Shown piece after piece: positions 45,398-56,040 of a stretch of DNA of 64,000 bases. Source of the stretch: Ophiobolus disseminans (Eukaryota > Ascomycota > Dothideomycetes > Pleosporales > Phaeosphaeriaceae); assembly GCA_010093685.1 (NCBI GenBank), contig MU006216.1, positions 323,065 through 387,064 on the forward strand. The letters run 5' to 3'. The notes beneath the pieces are model-generated. The model searched no databases, was not told the DNA's origin, and was given only the letters and a program-made list of their open reading frames with translations. Both the position numbers and the translations under genes were made by a program. How positions within the stretch are numbered: position 1 is the stretch's first letter; each line of letters begins with the position of its first letter.

Positions 45398-46783
45398 GAT
45401 GTCTAGTTGGAGAAGTGGATGAACAAGTAATCGATGGGTTTTGCGCAACTGAATTGCTTCAACTGCATCTCGTGTACTTAAGCTTGCTTTTCTAACAGCG
45501 ACATACGCAATACAGCCGCATTAACAGGCTATGGGGGGAAGACGGGATGGCTTCAACAAAGTTTCGCTTAAGCTCCGTCATCCCAGTGGCTGAAACTCAA
45601 AGAACGGGAATGTCCAACAGCGAGTGCATGTTCGAAGGAACATCTCGTGACAAGAGTAACGGAACTGAGACTACGAGGCAGGATACCTGGGCTCTGGGAA
45701 CTTCTCCTTCCAGCACCTTCACGAGGTCGATATTGGTTCTAGAACAAGAATCTCTGGAACGCCTCGTTGTCAGAAGCAGACATCGCTTCGAGAAGAAGTA
45801 TTCCTTATGAACAGACATACGGTGGACATGACAGTGCTTGGAGGCCTAGAGGACTCTATCAGAAGTCCCCTTATTGCCCGAGGAAGTAAACAGCCGATGT
45901 GGCGGTGTCTACTTCTTGATCAGAATGCCGACGGATTGGCTACCATGTTGTATGCAGTGTCAGGATGTGGAGCCCTGGGAGGTAAGCCTACGCACAGACA
46001 GACAAGCTAAGCGATATTGCGCCTAACCCTACCGAGGTTAGCGTCTTATGCAACGAAGGAGGAGCGCGCTCCTCGCCTAAGACAGCACTGGGGAAGCGGC
46101 ATCGCGGGCCCTGGCAAGCACTCATACCAACGTGTGCTCATGTTGGGAATGGAGTTACGAGTCAGTACGCATCCTCAGCTAGCGCAAGGCAACTGCAGTT
46201 GTCCAAATCGACGATCAATAACTCCAGACGCATGGCGAGAGGGAAATTAATGTCGCTTAACGCGACCCTGGTTGCCACACGCAAACAATACCGCAAGGAT
46301 TTCAATGAGGATTCTAATCTACGGTCTTCCTAGTCTAGATCCTTTGGCCCTTCATGCGATTGGGCGCAAGGTGTGAACCATCCGCCTGCTCGTGCAAGGA
46401 ACACGCACTGCTGGTTCTTCTTTCGTGCAACGGCGATATCAACCCGGCTTCTAGGTCGTCAGCAGCACCTCTTACTGGATCAAATGCCGAAGATCCATCC
46501 TTCTTCTGCTGGATGGCTCACTCGTACCTTTCCCATTCCCTCCAAGGCCAAGTCTGAGCCGTGAACCTGAGGGTCTTTTCACCACATCTCGCCACCACAC
46601 GGGCTTCGTCCGAGGAGCATCACTTACTGTAGTCAACAGAAGGCGAGTACTTTTGGCTACCTCAAGTCTGTGCGGAAAGGGTGGCCGAGTTCCGTGGCCA
46701 TTGGCACAATGGACTGCCGTGCGGTATAAGACTTCATCACCTCCGTGGTCAGAACACCACCACTTTCACGCATACTTAGCATC
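45398..46783. other. Interval upstream of tyrosinase with unassigned reading-frame fragments
   Basis: About 1.4 kb. Three small plus-strand frames follow each other (45547-45810, 45807-46010, 46017-46250). The first two contain protein-like stretches (SILVLEQESLERLVVRSRHRFEKKYSL and GCGALGG contexts), but I could not chain them into a gene or assign a family. The last 100 bp form the tyrosinase promoter. Confidence 0.4.
46700..46730 (+). promoter_or_regulatory. Core promoter elements of the tyrosinase gene
   Basis: TATAAG at 46725-46730 lies about 55 bp upstream of the tyrosinase ATG. An inverted CCAAT (ATTGG) is at 46700-46704. Sequence matches and spacing only. Confidence 0.4.
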
Positions 46784-48045
46784 ATGAAGCTCTCCAACGT
46801 CTTAGTAGCGGCCCTAGCTAGTACTGCTAGCGCTGGGAAGAGGCCTGAGGAGGTAAATAACCTGGCTGCCGAAGGACTACACCGACTACAGCTTTACATC
46901 TCCAAGAACGGATACCCGAGCCCAAAGACATGCACACTTGAGAATGTGGCTGTGCGACGGGAATGGTTAGTGGAACGCATACTACTTTGCTTTGCTCCAG
47001 CTGACACGCTTCAGGTCGACCTTAAGCAAGACAGAGAAGCTCAACTACATCGGCGCTGTAAAATGCCTCGCAAAGCTACCAGCGAAGACCCCTGCTGCCA
47101 TTGCTGCAGGTGCAAAGAGTCGCTACGATGATCTGGTCGTCACCCACATCCAACAAGCGTTCTCCATCCACGGAACGGCCAACTTCTTGACGTGGCACCG
47201 ATATTACACTTGGGCGTTTGAGCAGATGCTCCGCAAGGAGTGCGGCTACAAGGGCTACCAGCCTTACTACAACTGGGGCTGGTGGGCAGACAATCCAAAG
47301 AGCTCACCGTTCTTCGACGGTAGCGCGACGAGCATGTCAGGAGATGGCGCTTACGTTGCTGGAAGAAAGTCAGTCTGCTTTCCCTCGAGTGACATGTGCT
47401 TTATCCAGCTGCAGCCTGGAAGCGGAGGCGGTTGTGTAACATCTGGGCCGTTCAAGGAGTAAGTAGCACCCTCCTCAACTTCTGTCAACGAGCGTCTGAC
47501 CGCTTTTTAGCTGGAAAGTCAACATGGGCCCTCTAGCAACCGTCGTGCAACCACCTCCGAAAGCGAACCCACAAGCCGACGGAATGGGCTACAATCCCCG
47601 TTGCCTGAGCCGCGACATCAGCCTTCAATCCGCCAATGAGACCCGCGACGACTTAGTGGCTGCCCTCATCAAAAACCAGAAAGACATCGAAAGCTTCCAA
47701 ACCGTCTTCGGCGGAGAATTCGCAAAAGGGAAAATGGGCGCCCACGTGGGCGGGCACAACACCATCGGAGGAGACGCCGGATCAGACTTCATCAACTCTC
47801 CCGCCGACCCCGCTTTCTTCCCACACCACGCCATGGTCGATCGCGTTTACTGGACGTGGCAGAATCTCGATCTAGCGAAGAGGAAGAATGCGATTGCGGG
47901 AGGCATATCGGGTATTGGAGACGGCGGACCAAGGGGCACACTTGATGATATTCTGACACTGGGAGACTATGTGGGTTTCAAGAACATCACTATACGAGAC
48001 GCTCAGAGTACGATCGCAGGCCCGTTTTGCTACGTATATGCTTAG
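46784..48045 (+). CDS. Secreted tyrosinase (type 3 copper oxidase), 386 aa
   Basis: This enzyme oxidises monophenols and/or o-diphenols to quinones, for melanin or phenolic modification. Exons are 46784..46965, 47015..47458 and 47511..48045; introns are 49 and 52 bp. A signal peptide is visible (MKLSNVLVAALASTASA). The CuA site has His105, His113 and His122 (HIQQAFSIH-nnnnnnnn-HRYYTWAFE). The CuB site has His287 and His291 (HVGGHNTIGG) plus the DPAFFPHHAMVDRVYWTWQ motif (His314/315). The GPFKDWKVNMGP segment, created by splicing, is typical of short fungal secreted tyrosinases. The C-terminus ends soon after the copper domain, so the usual long lid/shield domain is absent. Several cysteines support an extracellular protein. 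Confidence 0.95.
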
Positions 48046-49770
48046 TGTTAGTATTTGCTTGCTGGTGTACCTCTAGATAGGGCTTAATAGATATCAAGGG
48101 CCTATAATTCGAAATGAAATATCACGATCATTATTCAGCCAACCATATCGGCCCAGAGTAGACAGCAAATTCATATAGCAAGTTCTCTGCCTACAGCCTA
48201 CTGCAGTCTACACATGAGAAATGCACGAGGTCAGCCTTGATGAGCTCGAGATACTGCGATGGGACCGCGAGGGAAGCCACAAGGCCACCTCTTGATGTAT
48301 TGAACGACGCTTTGGTCCGTGGGAGGTTCCAGAGCGACGGTACTGGGTAACCCTAGCAGTACTGGGTAACCCTAGCAGTACCGGAAATTATATCCTTGCA
48401 GTGCATCGCGTTCGACCGCGTGCAAGCGACACGTAGTCGACCATATCGCCGGGAGTGTTTTGAATGGAGCTACTTGCATGCTCTAGGAAACCTAGATCTG
48501 AACACGGGCCATCGCTACATCGCTAACCTCTACAGCTTTGATAATGTAATGAAGCTTCCAGATCCGAGTGCGAAGTGTGTCGAAGGAGATAGACAGCACA
48601 CTGCGTGTCTTGCTGACTCAGTGTGCATTATGAGGCGCATTTATCGGCCCGATGAGGTTCCAGGGATGTCTCGGGCTCGGGCCGATTTGTATGCGAGTGA
48701 GTGAATCTTTTATCGTGCTAATGATGGGCAGGTATTATACGTTCTGTAACCTCTTCATGGATCTAGACACATATTCTTGAGAGATGGCCGGGACGAGGAT
48801 GTACATAATGTAGTTGACGAAGATTTTGTGGAAAGGCGGCTTCTCTTCCATTGATCGGAAGCATTTGGCTGGGAGAGAATATACGGCTTCATTGGTAGAT
48901 GCTCGAGGAAGTCGCTGTTCGCGCCATACCCTGGGTTGGCTAATATGCTAGAGATATACCATGTCAGAAAGGGCAGTCATGAGTGTAGCATTCAGTCCGA
49001 GATGTGGGTTTCGTCTTTTATATGACATGTGTGCTCAGTTTCTATCCCTCAATACCAGCCCTGTCAAGTTTCCCGAAATGACGACGAATCCTTTTTGTGG
49101 GAACGTTCGTGTTCTGCGGTCACTATTCGGCTCTTCTTTGCGGCCCTCCTCAAAACAAACCCTTGGAAGACCGCACCGCAGCCGAACGTGGCTTACAGGC
49201 TTGACTACGCTAGCGTTTAAGCTTAAATAGACAGCGATGTCAATGCAAGTTCAAACTGTTGGATACTAAAAATCAAGTGCCGACGTGCTTTGCGGGCACG
49301 TCTGTGAGTCTGGACGTGCTTGTGAAGAATGATTTGCTGAGGCATGCGTATCGGATGGTGCAGGAGAAGGAGTGTCCGAGTTTGTTGTATTGTGTTGGGA
49401 TGGGGGCGACGACGACTTTAAATCACTTCATCACACACCATTTTCGGGAACTAGTTTCGTCTACGCTCCTCTGTGGGAAGACACCAATCACTTCATGATT
49501 GCAAATTTCCCTATTGACATTTACTTCGTCATCAGTCATGCAGAAGAGCAGCAAGACGGGAGGATCGTGGCTGCTTCTGAGCTTCTCCATGGGAGAGCGA
49601 CAAATGATCAAAAAACGTAGTCTGTATATTCTCAGAGCTTTTTTGGCAATCTAATCACTTTCAAAGTATGATGTGAGGACAGACAAGCTATTGTATCAAA
49701 GCATACTCGGTTGCTGCTTAATCTACCATTCAGCATAATACTTCCTCTACACCATACCAACTCATGAATA
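48046..49770. other. Interval downstream of tyrosinase with possible gene remnants
   Basis: About 1.7 kb without an intact gene. A 102-codon frame at 48396-48704 has a protein-like C-terminal part (CLADSVCIMRRIYRPDEVPGMSRARADLY), and frames at 49259-49498 and 49372-49620 look partly coding. They do not chain by clear introns and I assign no family. A short tandem repeat is at 48341. Confidence 0.4.
48341..48382. repeat. Tandem repeat, 19-bp unit, 2.2 copies
   Basis: Two perfect 19-bp units (48341-48359 and 48360-48378) plus 4 bp of a third. The unit contains the palindrome GGGTAACCC and a CCCTAG run. It lies about 300 bp downstream of the tyrosinase stop. Confidence 0.9.
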
Positions 49771-52150
49771 CTAGCATATCCTTTCCTCCGGCTCCCTCCA
49801 AGGCACACCCAGGACCTCGAATATCTTTTTCTCACTGCTGCTCTCGACGAGCACGCCTTCATTCAATTTCTCGCCCCTGCGTCCTCTCCTGGTATCCTTA
49901 TATAGCCCCCTTTGATTCAGCCGCATATGCTTCTTCCGCGCAAGCAGCCTCATACTTCGATTGAAGATGTCGTTGCCCGTGAAATAAATAAGTGCGGCAC
50001 CCATTTCCTCCTCTGGAACCACCAGAAAATCCATGCGCCGCCAGATGGTAGAATCGGGCAAGCAAGATGCCCCGTGCCATTTTGTGCCTGCGGGATCGTT
50101 GGAGCGGGATGTGGCGAGCGAGACTTTGAGGAAGCCGGTTTTGTAGAGATGCGGGACTAGGGAATCGAAAATCACAGTGCGAAGGGTGGAAAGAGAGATA
50201 CCGGGACATGTCAGTATCATGTCGATGTCACCCGAGTCCTTGGCGCCACGACGGTAACTGCCCATGATGGTGGCCTGGAACTTATCGTCAATTTTCTTAA
50301 GAGCGTTGATGACAACAGCGCCATGTCTCTCGACTTCGGCGCGAGGAATGCGCGTGTTGAAGTCCGTGTAGTGTTCGATGCCAACCTTTTGACTCTCGGT
50401 GAGTTTCGCATGTGTTTGCAAGTCATCGAGCGTCTGGTGCCCGGCTTGGATCCAATTATTCGCTTGGACAACACCCGCTCCATACACACCGAGGAAGAGG
50501 CGGAGGACTGAGTCCAGTGGGTCTTCCTTCGTGTTGTCCAGCTTCCGAAGCCGGTTGGTCAGAACAATTTCCTCGATCTTGTCTGCGAGTCGTTGGCCGA
50601 TGAACGGAAGCGCGGCTGCTTGTTTCGAAGTGGTTATCTTCACTGTTTGCTTCTTCAACGTAGTAACACCTTTCCTGTAAGCCAATGTGCGCCATTGATC
50701 TTGTATCTGATCGTAATACCGGCCCATCTCTTCAAGCACCTGAATAGTGCGGGCATTCGGGTTTTTGGCAGAGTAGCCACCGCTGCTTGGGTCCATGCAC
50801 TGGAAAGCGTTCTGATTCAGGCCTTTGTCTCGAAGTGCAGATGCCTTGGAGACGAATTTGAGAGACTTGCGGGGTTTTGGCACTAATTCGGGCTCTTCGT
50901 CTGTGCCTTCATCCTTGTCGTCTATAGAAGTCGGTGAGGGTGACTCGTCGTCCTCGTCTTCATCCAGTGGAAGGTGAGCGACTGCCATTGTCTCTTTGAT
51001 GGCTTGCGATAGAGCATCGTTGTACGGATCGGTCGTCTGTAGCACTTCAGGCTCGGCTGCATCTGATGAGGGCAATATAAAGCTATCCTTTACAATGACT
51101 TCTTCGGATGAGGTAGGAGCCGCGTTTACTACCGGATGACCAGTTGGTAAGCTCTCTTCTGTTGCTTGCGTATCAGTCTTTTGTGAACCCTGAGCGGCAA
51201 GCTGTCTTCGTGAAGGCTTAATTTTGAGCGAAGTTTGCGATGAATTCAAAGACTGTGGAGTTTCTGAGGCCTGAAACGAATGGCTCCGTTGCGGTGCTCC
51301 CTTGATGGCGAAGCGTGGGGCAGAAGGATCAAGTAGCTGCCCGAGTTTTATGCATTGTGGTATGTATGGTTCGAACTTGACTAAGACGAGGTTCCTCTTG
51401 ACTATAATTAGCAAGAGATTATTGACAGATGACTGTGCTTACTGGAAGGCCTGGCTTGTTCAGGTGCCGGAGGAGCTGGCTGTAAGTGTATTCCACATCA
51501 TCAAGCATGATGTGAGTTATGTCGTCTCTCCATCGGTTGACCCAGGCAGCTCCGAGCTGAATCACCTTGTGTATACGTGCGCGCCTCACCATACTGATGT
51601 CATCGTTGGGATAGAAGTACACAATCTTCCCCTTGAGCAACTGACGGTGTTCGGGCTCCAGTTTGATCTTGTCGGCTGGCTTGACGTTCTTCCCGTTCTT
51701 CTGCTCACGAGGAGTGACGCCCATCAATTTGTAGAATGGGGTCGAATTGGTGCTGCCCATTTCAGGAAGCGATGAAACTCTCTTGAGCTTGTTAGCACTT
51801 TCAACACCCGCAGGTTGGCCGCTTCTTGGCTTCATGACCGGGAAGCTCTTCGTAAGCTCTGTATCCGGAGCGGTTGGGGATCGGACTAGTGTAAGACCGG
51901 ACTCTCTTGCACCAGTGCGATGCTTGGTTGCGTAGGCCTCGAACTCCGCTCGCCGCTCCTTCGGGGTGGGTCCAAGAAAGCTTGTACTCCTTTGTTTCTC
52001 CAGAGGTGGCGGTGGCATTGCTTTCGAGTCTTTCAAGGCACGGTCAATGGCGTCGAAGCTTTCGCTATGAATAATCTCATCGTCGGATAGGTCCAACAGC
52101 GCTTGCTCTTCGAAGTATGCTTCTTTCGCTGAAAGGTCTTGGTTTGACAT
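49771..52150 (-). CDS. POL4: DNA polymerase family X (Pol4/lambda/mu-type) with BRCT domain, 777 aa
   Basis: This is a template-dependent gap-filling polymerase used in end joining and base excision repair. Exons are complement(51443..52150) and complement(49771..51396), with a 46-bp intron. I chose the AAG acceptor because phase-0 splicing then reads LPRNLVLVKFEPYIPQCI, matching the end of a BRCT domain; the TAG acceptor 9 bp before would shift frame. The BRCT domain lies around 175-255, followed by an acidic, low-complexity linker to about 440. The 8-kDa lyase region (KQAAALPFIGQRLADKIEEIV) and fingers (FLGVYGAGVVQANNWIQAG) follow. The palm has GSYRRGAKDSGDIDMIL near 614-630 with the two metal Asp, a third Asp in WRRMDFLVV, and the C-terminal FTGNDIFNRSMRLLARKKHMRLNQRGLY region. 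Confidence 0.94.
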
Positions 52151-52568
52151 GACTTAGTACTTTGGTTTTGTGATAATCGGTCGATTGGAACGACCATGCA
52201 AGTCGGATTGAGGTGGAAATCAATGACCAGGAGATGTTGAGGTATGGAGGTGCGCAAAACGGCGAGCTTCAAAAGGGTTCAATGTTCCAAGGAGGATGGT
52301 CGCAACCTCTGAGTACATGCAGGCGCTCCATTTATACCAGTGATCAAGCGGGACTTTGATCTACTCGTGAGCCAGCAACGCGTTCGTGTGAGGTTTGTGG
52401 AACGTCGCCGAGGCAGCAGCGCGTCAATAATGATCGGCTGACGCGAAATGTTGGCGAAAGCACGTGGCAGGCAAACCACTTTAGCTGTTTACAGACTAGT
52501 CTAACAGCGCACTCACCGATCCATACCTAGGTAACTTTTCGTCATTCGTACTCCAACACACCATCAAC
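52151..52568. promoter_or_regulatory. Divergent promoter region between POL4 and ATP10
   Basis: 418 bp between divergent start codons; both promoters must lie here. No TATA box is obvious. Confidence 0.5.
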
Positions 52569-53546
52569 ATGCTACAACCTAGATTAACCACGCCGTTACG
52601 GCGCAAACTTCTCGAAGTATCTTCCTCAGTATGCTTTCTATGCAAAAGTCAACCCCGTCGAACCCACACAATCACAAAACAAATCTCAATACGAAGCTTC
52701 ACATCCGCGCACAAGCTCTACCGGCCCATCCCAGACCCGAAACCCACCTCGCCGAAATCCACATACACCGATTCCGACTCAACGCCCGACCCAAAAGATG
52801 AAGACATCTTCATCCCCAAACCGCTCGGCCGCCCCATCGGCTTCCGCGAGCCTCCCCGCGCTGGCGAGAATGTCAGCATCATCAAAGTCAAGAAAGATTA
52901 CTCGGGCATGACAATGTCGGAGCGCAACCTTGAGAAGCGCAAAGATCTTGTCGAGAAATGGGGCACAAACTACTTCCGCGACTTCAAGAACATCCGCAAG
53001 TACCGGTCTGGCAAGACGTTCATGGCAAATCCGCGCATCTTCAGGAAAGAGGCGGCGCTGTACTTCCCGAACTTCCATGGAGACACGCTGGCGCAGAAGG
53101 GCGCGGACACGACGAACGTGCTGCAGGGAATGGTTAGCGTGGTGAATGTGTACAGCAGTCAGTGGGGAGAGGCACAGGCGCAGACGTTTACGGGGAAGAA
53201 GACGAATGCGGCGCTGCACCAGTTGCTGGCGCAGAGTCCGCATGTGGTGCAGATGGTGGATGTCAATATCGAGGAGAACAGTGTGAAGGCGTGGATTATT
53301 GCGTTGTTTCAATGGAGATTGCGCGGTTCGAAGCCGAAAGAGGATTGGGGGAAATACTTTGTGGTGCGCAAGGGCGTGAGCGAGAAAATGAGGGAGACGA
53401 TTGGGCTATTGAACGGCAGGGTGGGATATGTGTATCTTGTGGATCAAGACTGCAAGATCAGGTGGGCTAGCAGTGGTAATGCGGAGGGCAGCGAAATGGA
53501 CGATCTGAATCGCGGTGTGGGTAAGTTGGTTGCCGAAGCCAGTTGA
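52569..53546 (+). CDS. ATP10: Mitochondrial ATP synthase assembly factor Atp10, 325 aa
   Basis: Atp10 is an inner-membrane chaperone needed to build the Fo sector, where it binds Atp6. The gene is a single exon. The N-terminus is rich in Arg, Ser and Thr without acidic residues for over 50 residues and reads as a mitochondrial presequence. A Pro/Asp linker (DSTPDPKDEDIFIPKPLGRPIG) follows. The family core runs from about residue 100 to the end: RKDLVEKWGTNYFRDF, FRKEAALYFPNFHGDTL, VVNVYSSQWGEAQAQTF and the C-terminal GYVYLVDQDCKIRWASSGNA. The length is somewhat above yeast Atp10 (279). It sits divergent to POL4 and convergent with GOS1. Confidence 0.94.
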   Translation: MLQPRLTTPLRRKLLEVSSSVCFLCKSQPRRTHTITKQISIRSFTSAHKLYRPIPDPKPTSPKSTYTDSDSTPDPKDEDIFIPKPLGRPIGFREPPRAGENVSIIKVKKDYSGMTMSERNLEKRKDLVEKWGTNYFRDFKNIRKYRSGKTFMANPRIFRKEAALYFPNFHGDTLAQKGADTTNVLQGMVSVVNVYSSQWGEAQAQTFTGKKTNAALHQLLAQSPHVVQMVDVNIEENSVKAWIIALFQWRLRGSKPKEDWGKYFVVRKGVSEKMRETIGLLNGRVGYVYLVDQDCKIRWASSGNAEGSEMDDLNRGVGKLVAEAS

Positions 53547-53697
53547 AAGTCGATTTCGAAGCGTCCATTGGTAGGACATGTGTATATAGATGTACAGTAT
53601 ACCCCGGCCCGAACGCCATACGAAGGGCTTGAAGGACAATGCCATGAGGATATACAGCCCGCTTAAACGCCGGAAAAGTCGAGTCGGATGACGACCA

Positions 53698-54493
53698 TTA
53701 CCTAAACCATAATAGCATCAAACAGCAGAATGCGATGAAGCCACCTAATATAATGCCATCTCTCCTCTTCTTCGATCCGATCCTGCCAATGAGACTATTG
53801 ATGCCAGGCACTTGGCTTGCGGCGCCTACTATGCGTCTGTTGATGTTCGCCAGAGTCTCTCGCTGTACGCTGAAGTTTTCTTGCACGGCATACGCTTGGC
53901 TGAGTACTGAATCGGCTACGTTGTGCGAATTGTCGATGCGCCGTCGCTCGTCCAGCATATAGTCTGCTTCGGCCTGGCCTGGATTCGAAGACCGGTATGC
54001 GTCGATGTCTGACCGTACGTTTGAGAGGAGGTTTGCGCGGTTTCGAGCATCGGTTATGGTGGACTTGAGGCGGGCTAGTTCGCGGCGGTGGTCTGAGAGT
54101 ATCTCGCGATGCCGTGCCAGGTTGTTCTGCTTGACTGCGGACGACGAGTGGGCATCCGAGTCGAGCAGTCGCGTGAGTTGACCGACTAGGCCGTCTCTCT
54201 GACGACTGTGTCAGTGAGAGCATGCATAGGCCAAGCAAGTGGAGTACCTGTTCGAGAACCTCATTTAGTCTCGTCTCTACACGCAACTCTTCTTCTGACG
54301 GCTTTGCAGGTATGTTTGGCGTCGAACCAAACTGTGAGTATGTGTGGAACAAGGTGTCTGTCTATCATCCCTCATTAGCATGCGACCACGAAGACCGGTA
54401 ACTCCGCTTGAAGGTATGCAGGGTACTGACTTGCTGTTCGAGGGTGCGCGCCTGCTGGCGCAACTGCGCCCATCCGCCTCCGGTTGCAGACAT
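53698..54493 (-). CDS. GOS1: Golgi Qb-SNARE Gos1 (GOSR1/GS28), 225 aa
   Basis: Gos1 is a Qb-SNARE for intra-Golgi and retrograde vesicle fusion. Exons are complement(54431..54493), complement(54248..54361) and complement(53698..54198); introns are 69 and 49 bp and all junctions are phase 0. The N-terminal helical region reads MSATGGGWAQLRQQARTLEQ then TDTLFHTYSQFG, the family start. The SNARE helix runs roughly through residues 150-200 (LSQAYAVQENFSVQRETLANINRRI), followed by the short linker GINSLIGRIGSKKRRD. A single C-terminal membrane anchor (IILGGFIAFCCLMLLWF) ends the protein. The length equals yeast Gos1 (223). It is head to head with RPL35. Confidence 0.95.
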
Positions 54494-54725
54494 TTCAGAC
54501 ACAGTGTATATGCGAAAGACGAGGCAGCAGCAATGCTTCTTGGTGTTCTGGCACGATGGGTCGCTGCCCTGGCTGGCCGACGTAACGCGGCGCCTCGCTT
54601 CCGGGCTCCGACTAGCGTCTTGGCGGGACACACAGCGCTCTCGAATTCCGCCAACCTCGAAAGTTATCGCAGACGACACGCGAGACCCCATCCACACCAC
54701 CCGGTCATACTAACACACAGTCAAA
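54494..54725. promoter_or_regulatory. Bidirectional promoter region between GOS1 and RPL35
   Basis: 232 bp separate the start codons of the divergent GOS1 and RPL35 genes, so control elements are shared or tightly packed. No canonical TATA box is seen, as is common for ribosomal protein genes. Confidence 0.6.
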
Positions 54726-55434
54726 ATGGTACGTTGGAACTCCCAGTTATGGGCTTGCTTTTGGAGAACGGTCGCGCAGCATCACACCAGCGAACGGTGG
54801 AGGGGTCAAGCAATTGCACCTCTTTACTGGTGCTGTCGCCGCAAATTCCTGCGATGTCATCCTCAAGAATATATGCTGACTTGATGAAATAGTCTGCTCA
54901 GACCAAAGTCGTACGTTCCTTCGCTCGCACAGCCCGCTACACCCGATCGAATACTCACAACCGCTGCAGAAGACCGCCCAGCTGTGGAACAAGTCCAAGG
55001 AGGACCTCGCGGGCCAGCTCACCGACCTCAAGTCGTATGTTTTGGAAGTCGTAGAGCAAAAAGGAACGGCATGCTGACGGGTTGTAGGGAGTTGATCGCG
55101 CTCCGAACTGCCAAGGTCGCCGGAAGCTCCAACACCAAGCTCACCCGCATCCATGATGTCCGCAAGGGTATCGCCAAGGTCCTCACCGTCATCAACGCCA
55201 ACCAGAGGGCCCAATTGAGGCTCTTCTACAAGGGCAAGAAGTGCGTCAAAAATCCATGTTTGGAGAAGGCACATGAGTTCTAACAAACCCAGGTACACTC
55301 CCCTCGACCTCCGACCCAAGCAGACCCGCGCCATCCGCCGAAGACTGAGCAAGCACGAGGCCGGTCTCGTCACCGAGAAGCAGAAGAAGAAGCAGACCCA
55401 CTTCCCCCAGCGAAAGTACGCCGTCAAGGCATAG
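54726..55434 (+). CDS. RPL35: 60S ribosomal protein L35 (uL29), 126 aa
   Basis: uL29 is a large-subunit protein near the nascent chain exit tunnel. Exons are 54726..54728, 54893..54910, 54970..55034, 55088..55240 and 55293..55434. Exon 1 is the start codon alone, followed by a 164-bp intron. Exon 2 is 18 nt. The deduced protein starts MSAQTKVKTAQLWNKSK, continues KLTRIHDVRKGIAKVLTVIN and LRLFYKGKKYTPLDLR, and ends KKKQTHFPQRKYAVKA, all conserved. The length (126) matches fungal L35. Dense introns close to the 5' end are typical of fungal ribosomal protein genes. No other start is possible without losing the conserved N-terminus. Confidence 0.96.
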
Positions 55435-56040
55435 ACGTGCTCTCGCGATGGTGTTCTCTTTCTTCCTTTATCTCACGAAGCATTGCATTGCCGGGGCTTT
55501 CTCAGCTAGCGACTCACCAATGTACCCTTGTTCCCATACCAAATACCAACAGGCGAATGGAGACGGGAGGTGAAGTCACGGGTCAGGAATGACAGGGCAA
55601 TCTTCCAACAGAATCGGGGTGGCGTCCATGTCAAGATCAAATGAATCAAAAAGTTCAGACAAGCAAACATGGTTTTCAAATGCAAGTGATTTGGATGAGC
55701 CGCTACAAACGACACAAATTTCCAACTACGCCTACTACTATGGCCATAGTACACTTATATCCTTCCATGCGTGCTGGTAGAGCTTGAAAAGTGTCGCACG
55801 GGTCAGCGAGTGTACACAATTACCTAGGTACCAGGCATATCACGAACATGTTCAGGGTGCAGAAGGATATGCACAGTGTTGAACATGCTGTATAGTAACT
55901 TTTGAACTCCAAATCGTGTGTTATATACCCACTGACGAGCCTGTTCATGTTCACACGAGACTAAAGGCAATGGCCGACAGTTCCATCACCAGTCACAATC
56001 CCATCAAATACCACGCTCTTATTTCGCGAGATCCTCCCAC
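55435..56040. other. Intergenic region between RPL35 and ERG8
   Basis: 606 bp between convergent genes; it should contain both 3' ends. No gene or repeat is seen. Confidence 0.5.

Noticed and set aside
46681..46720. tRNA-like start GTGGCCGAG
   Set aside because: No matching acceptor stem, anticodon arm or TTCGA loop follows; it lies in the tyrosinase promoter.
43647..49620. Secondary-metabolite gene cluster around tyrosinase
   Set aside because: No PKS, NRPS, terpene cyclase, P450 or transporter is present; a tyrosinase and a rhodopsin-domain protein alone do not define a cluster.
51397..51408. TAG acceptor for the POL4 intron
   Set aside because: It gives the wrong phase with the phase-0 donor; the AAG acceptor restores the BRCT-end sequence.
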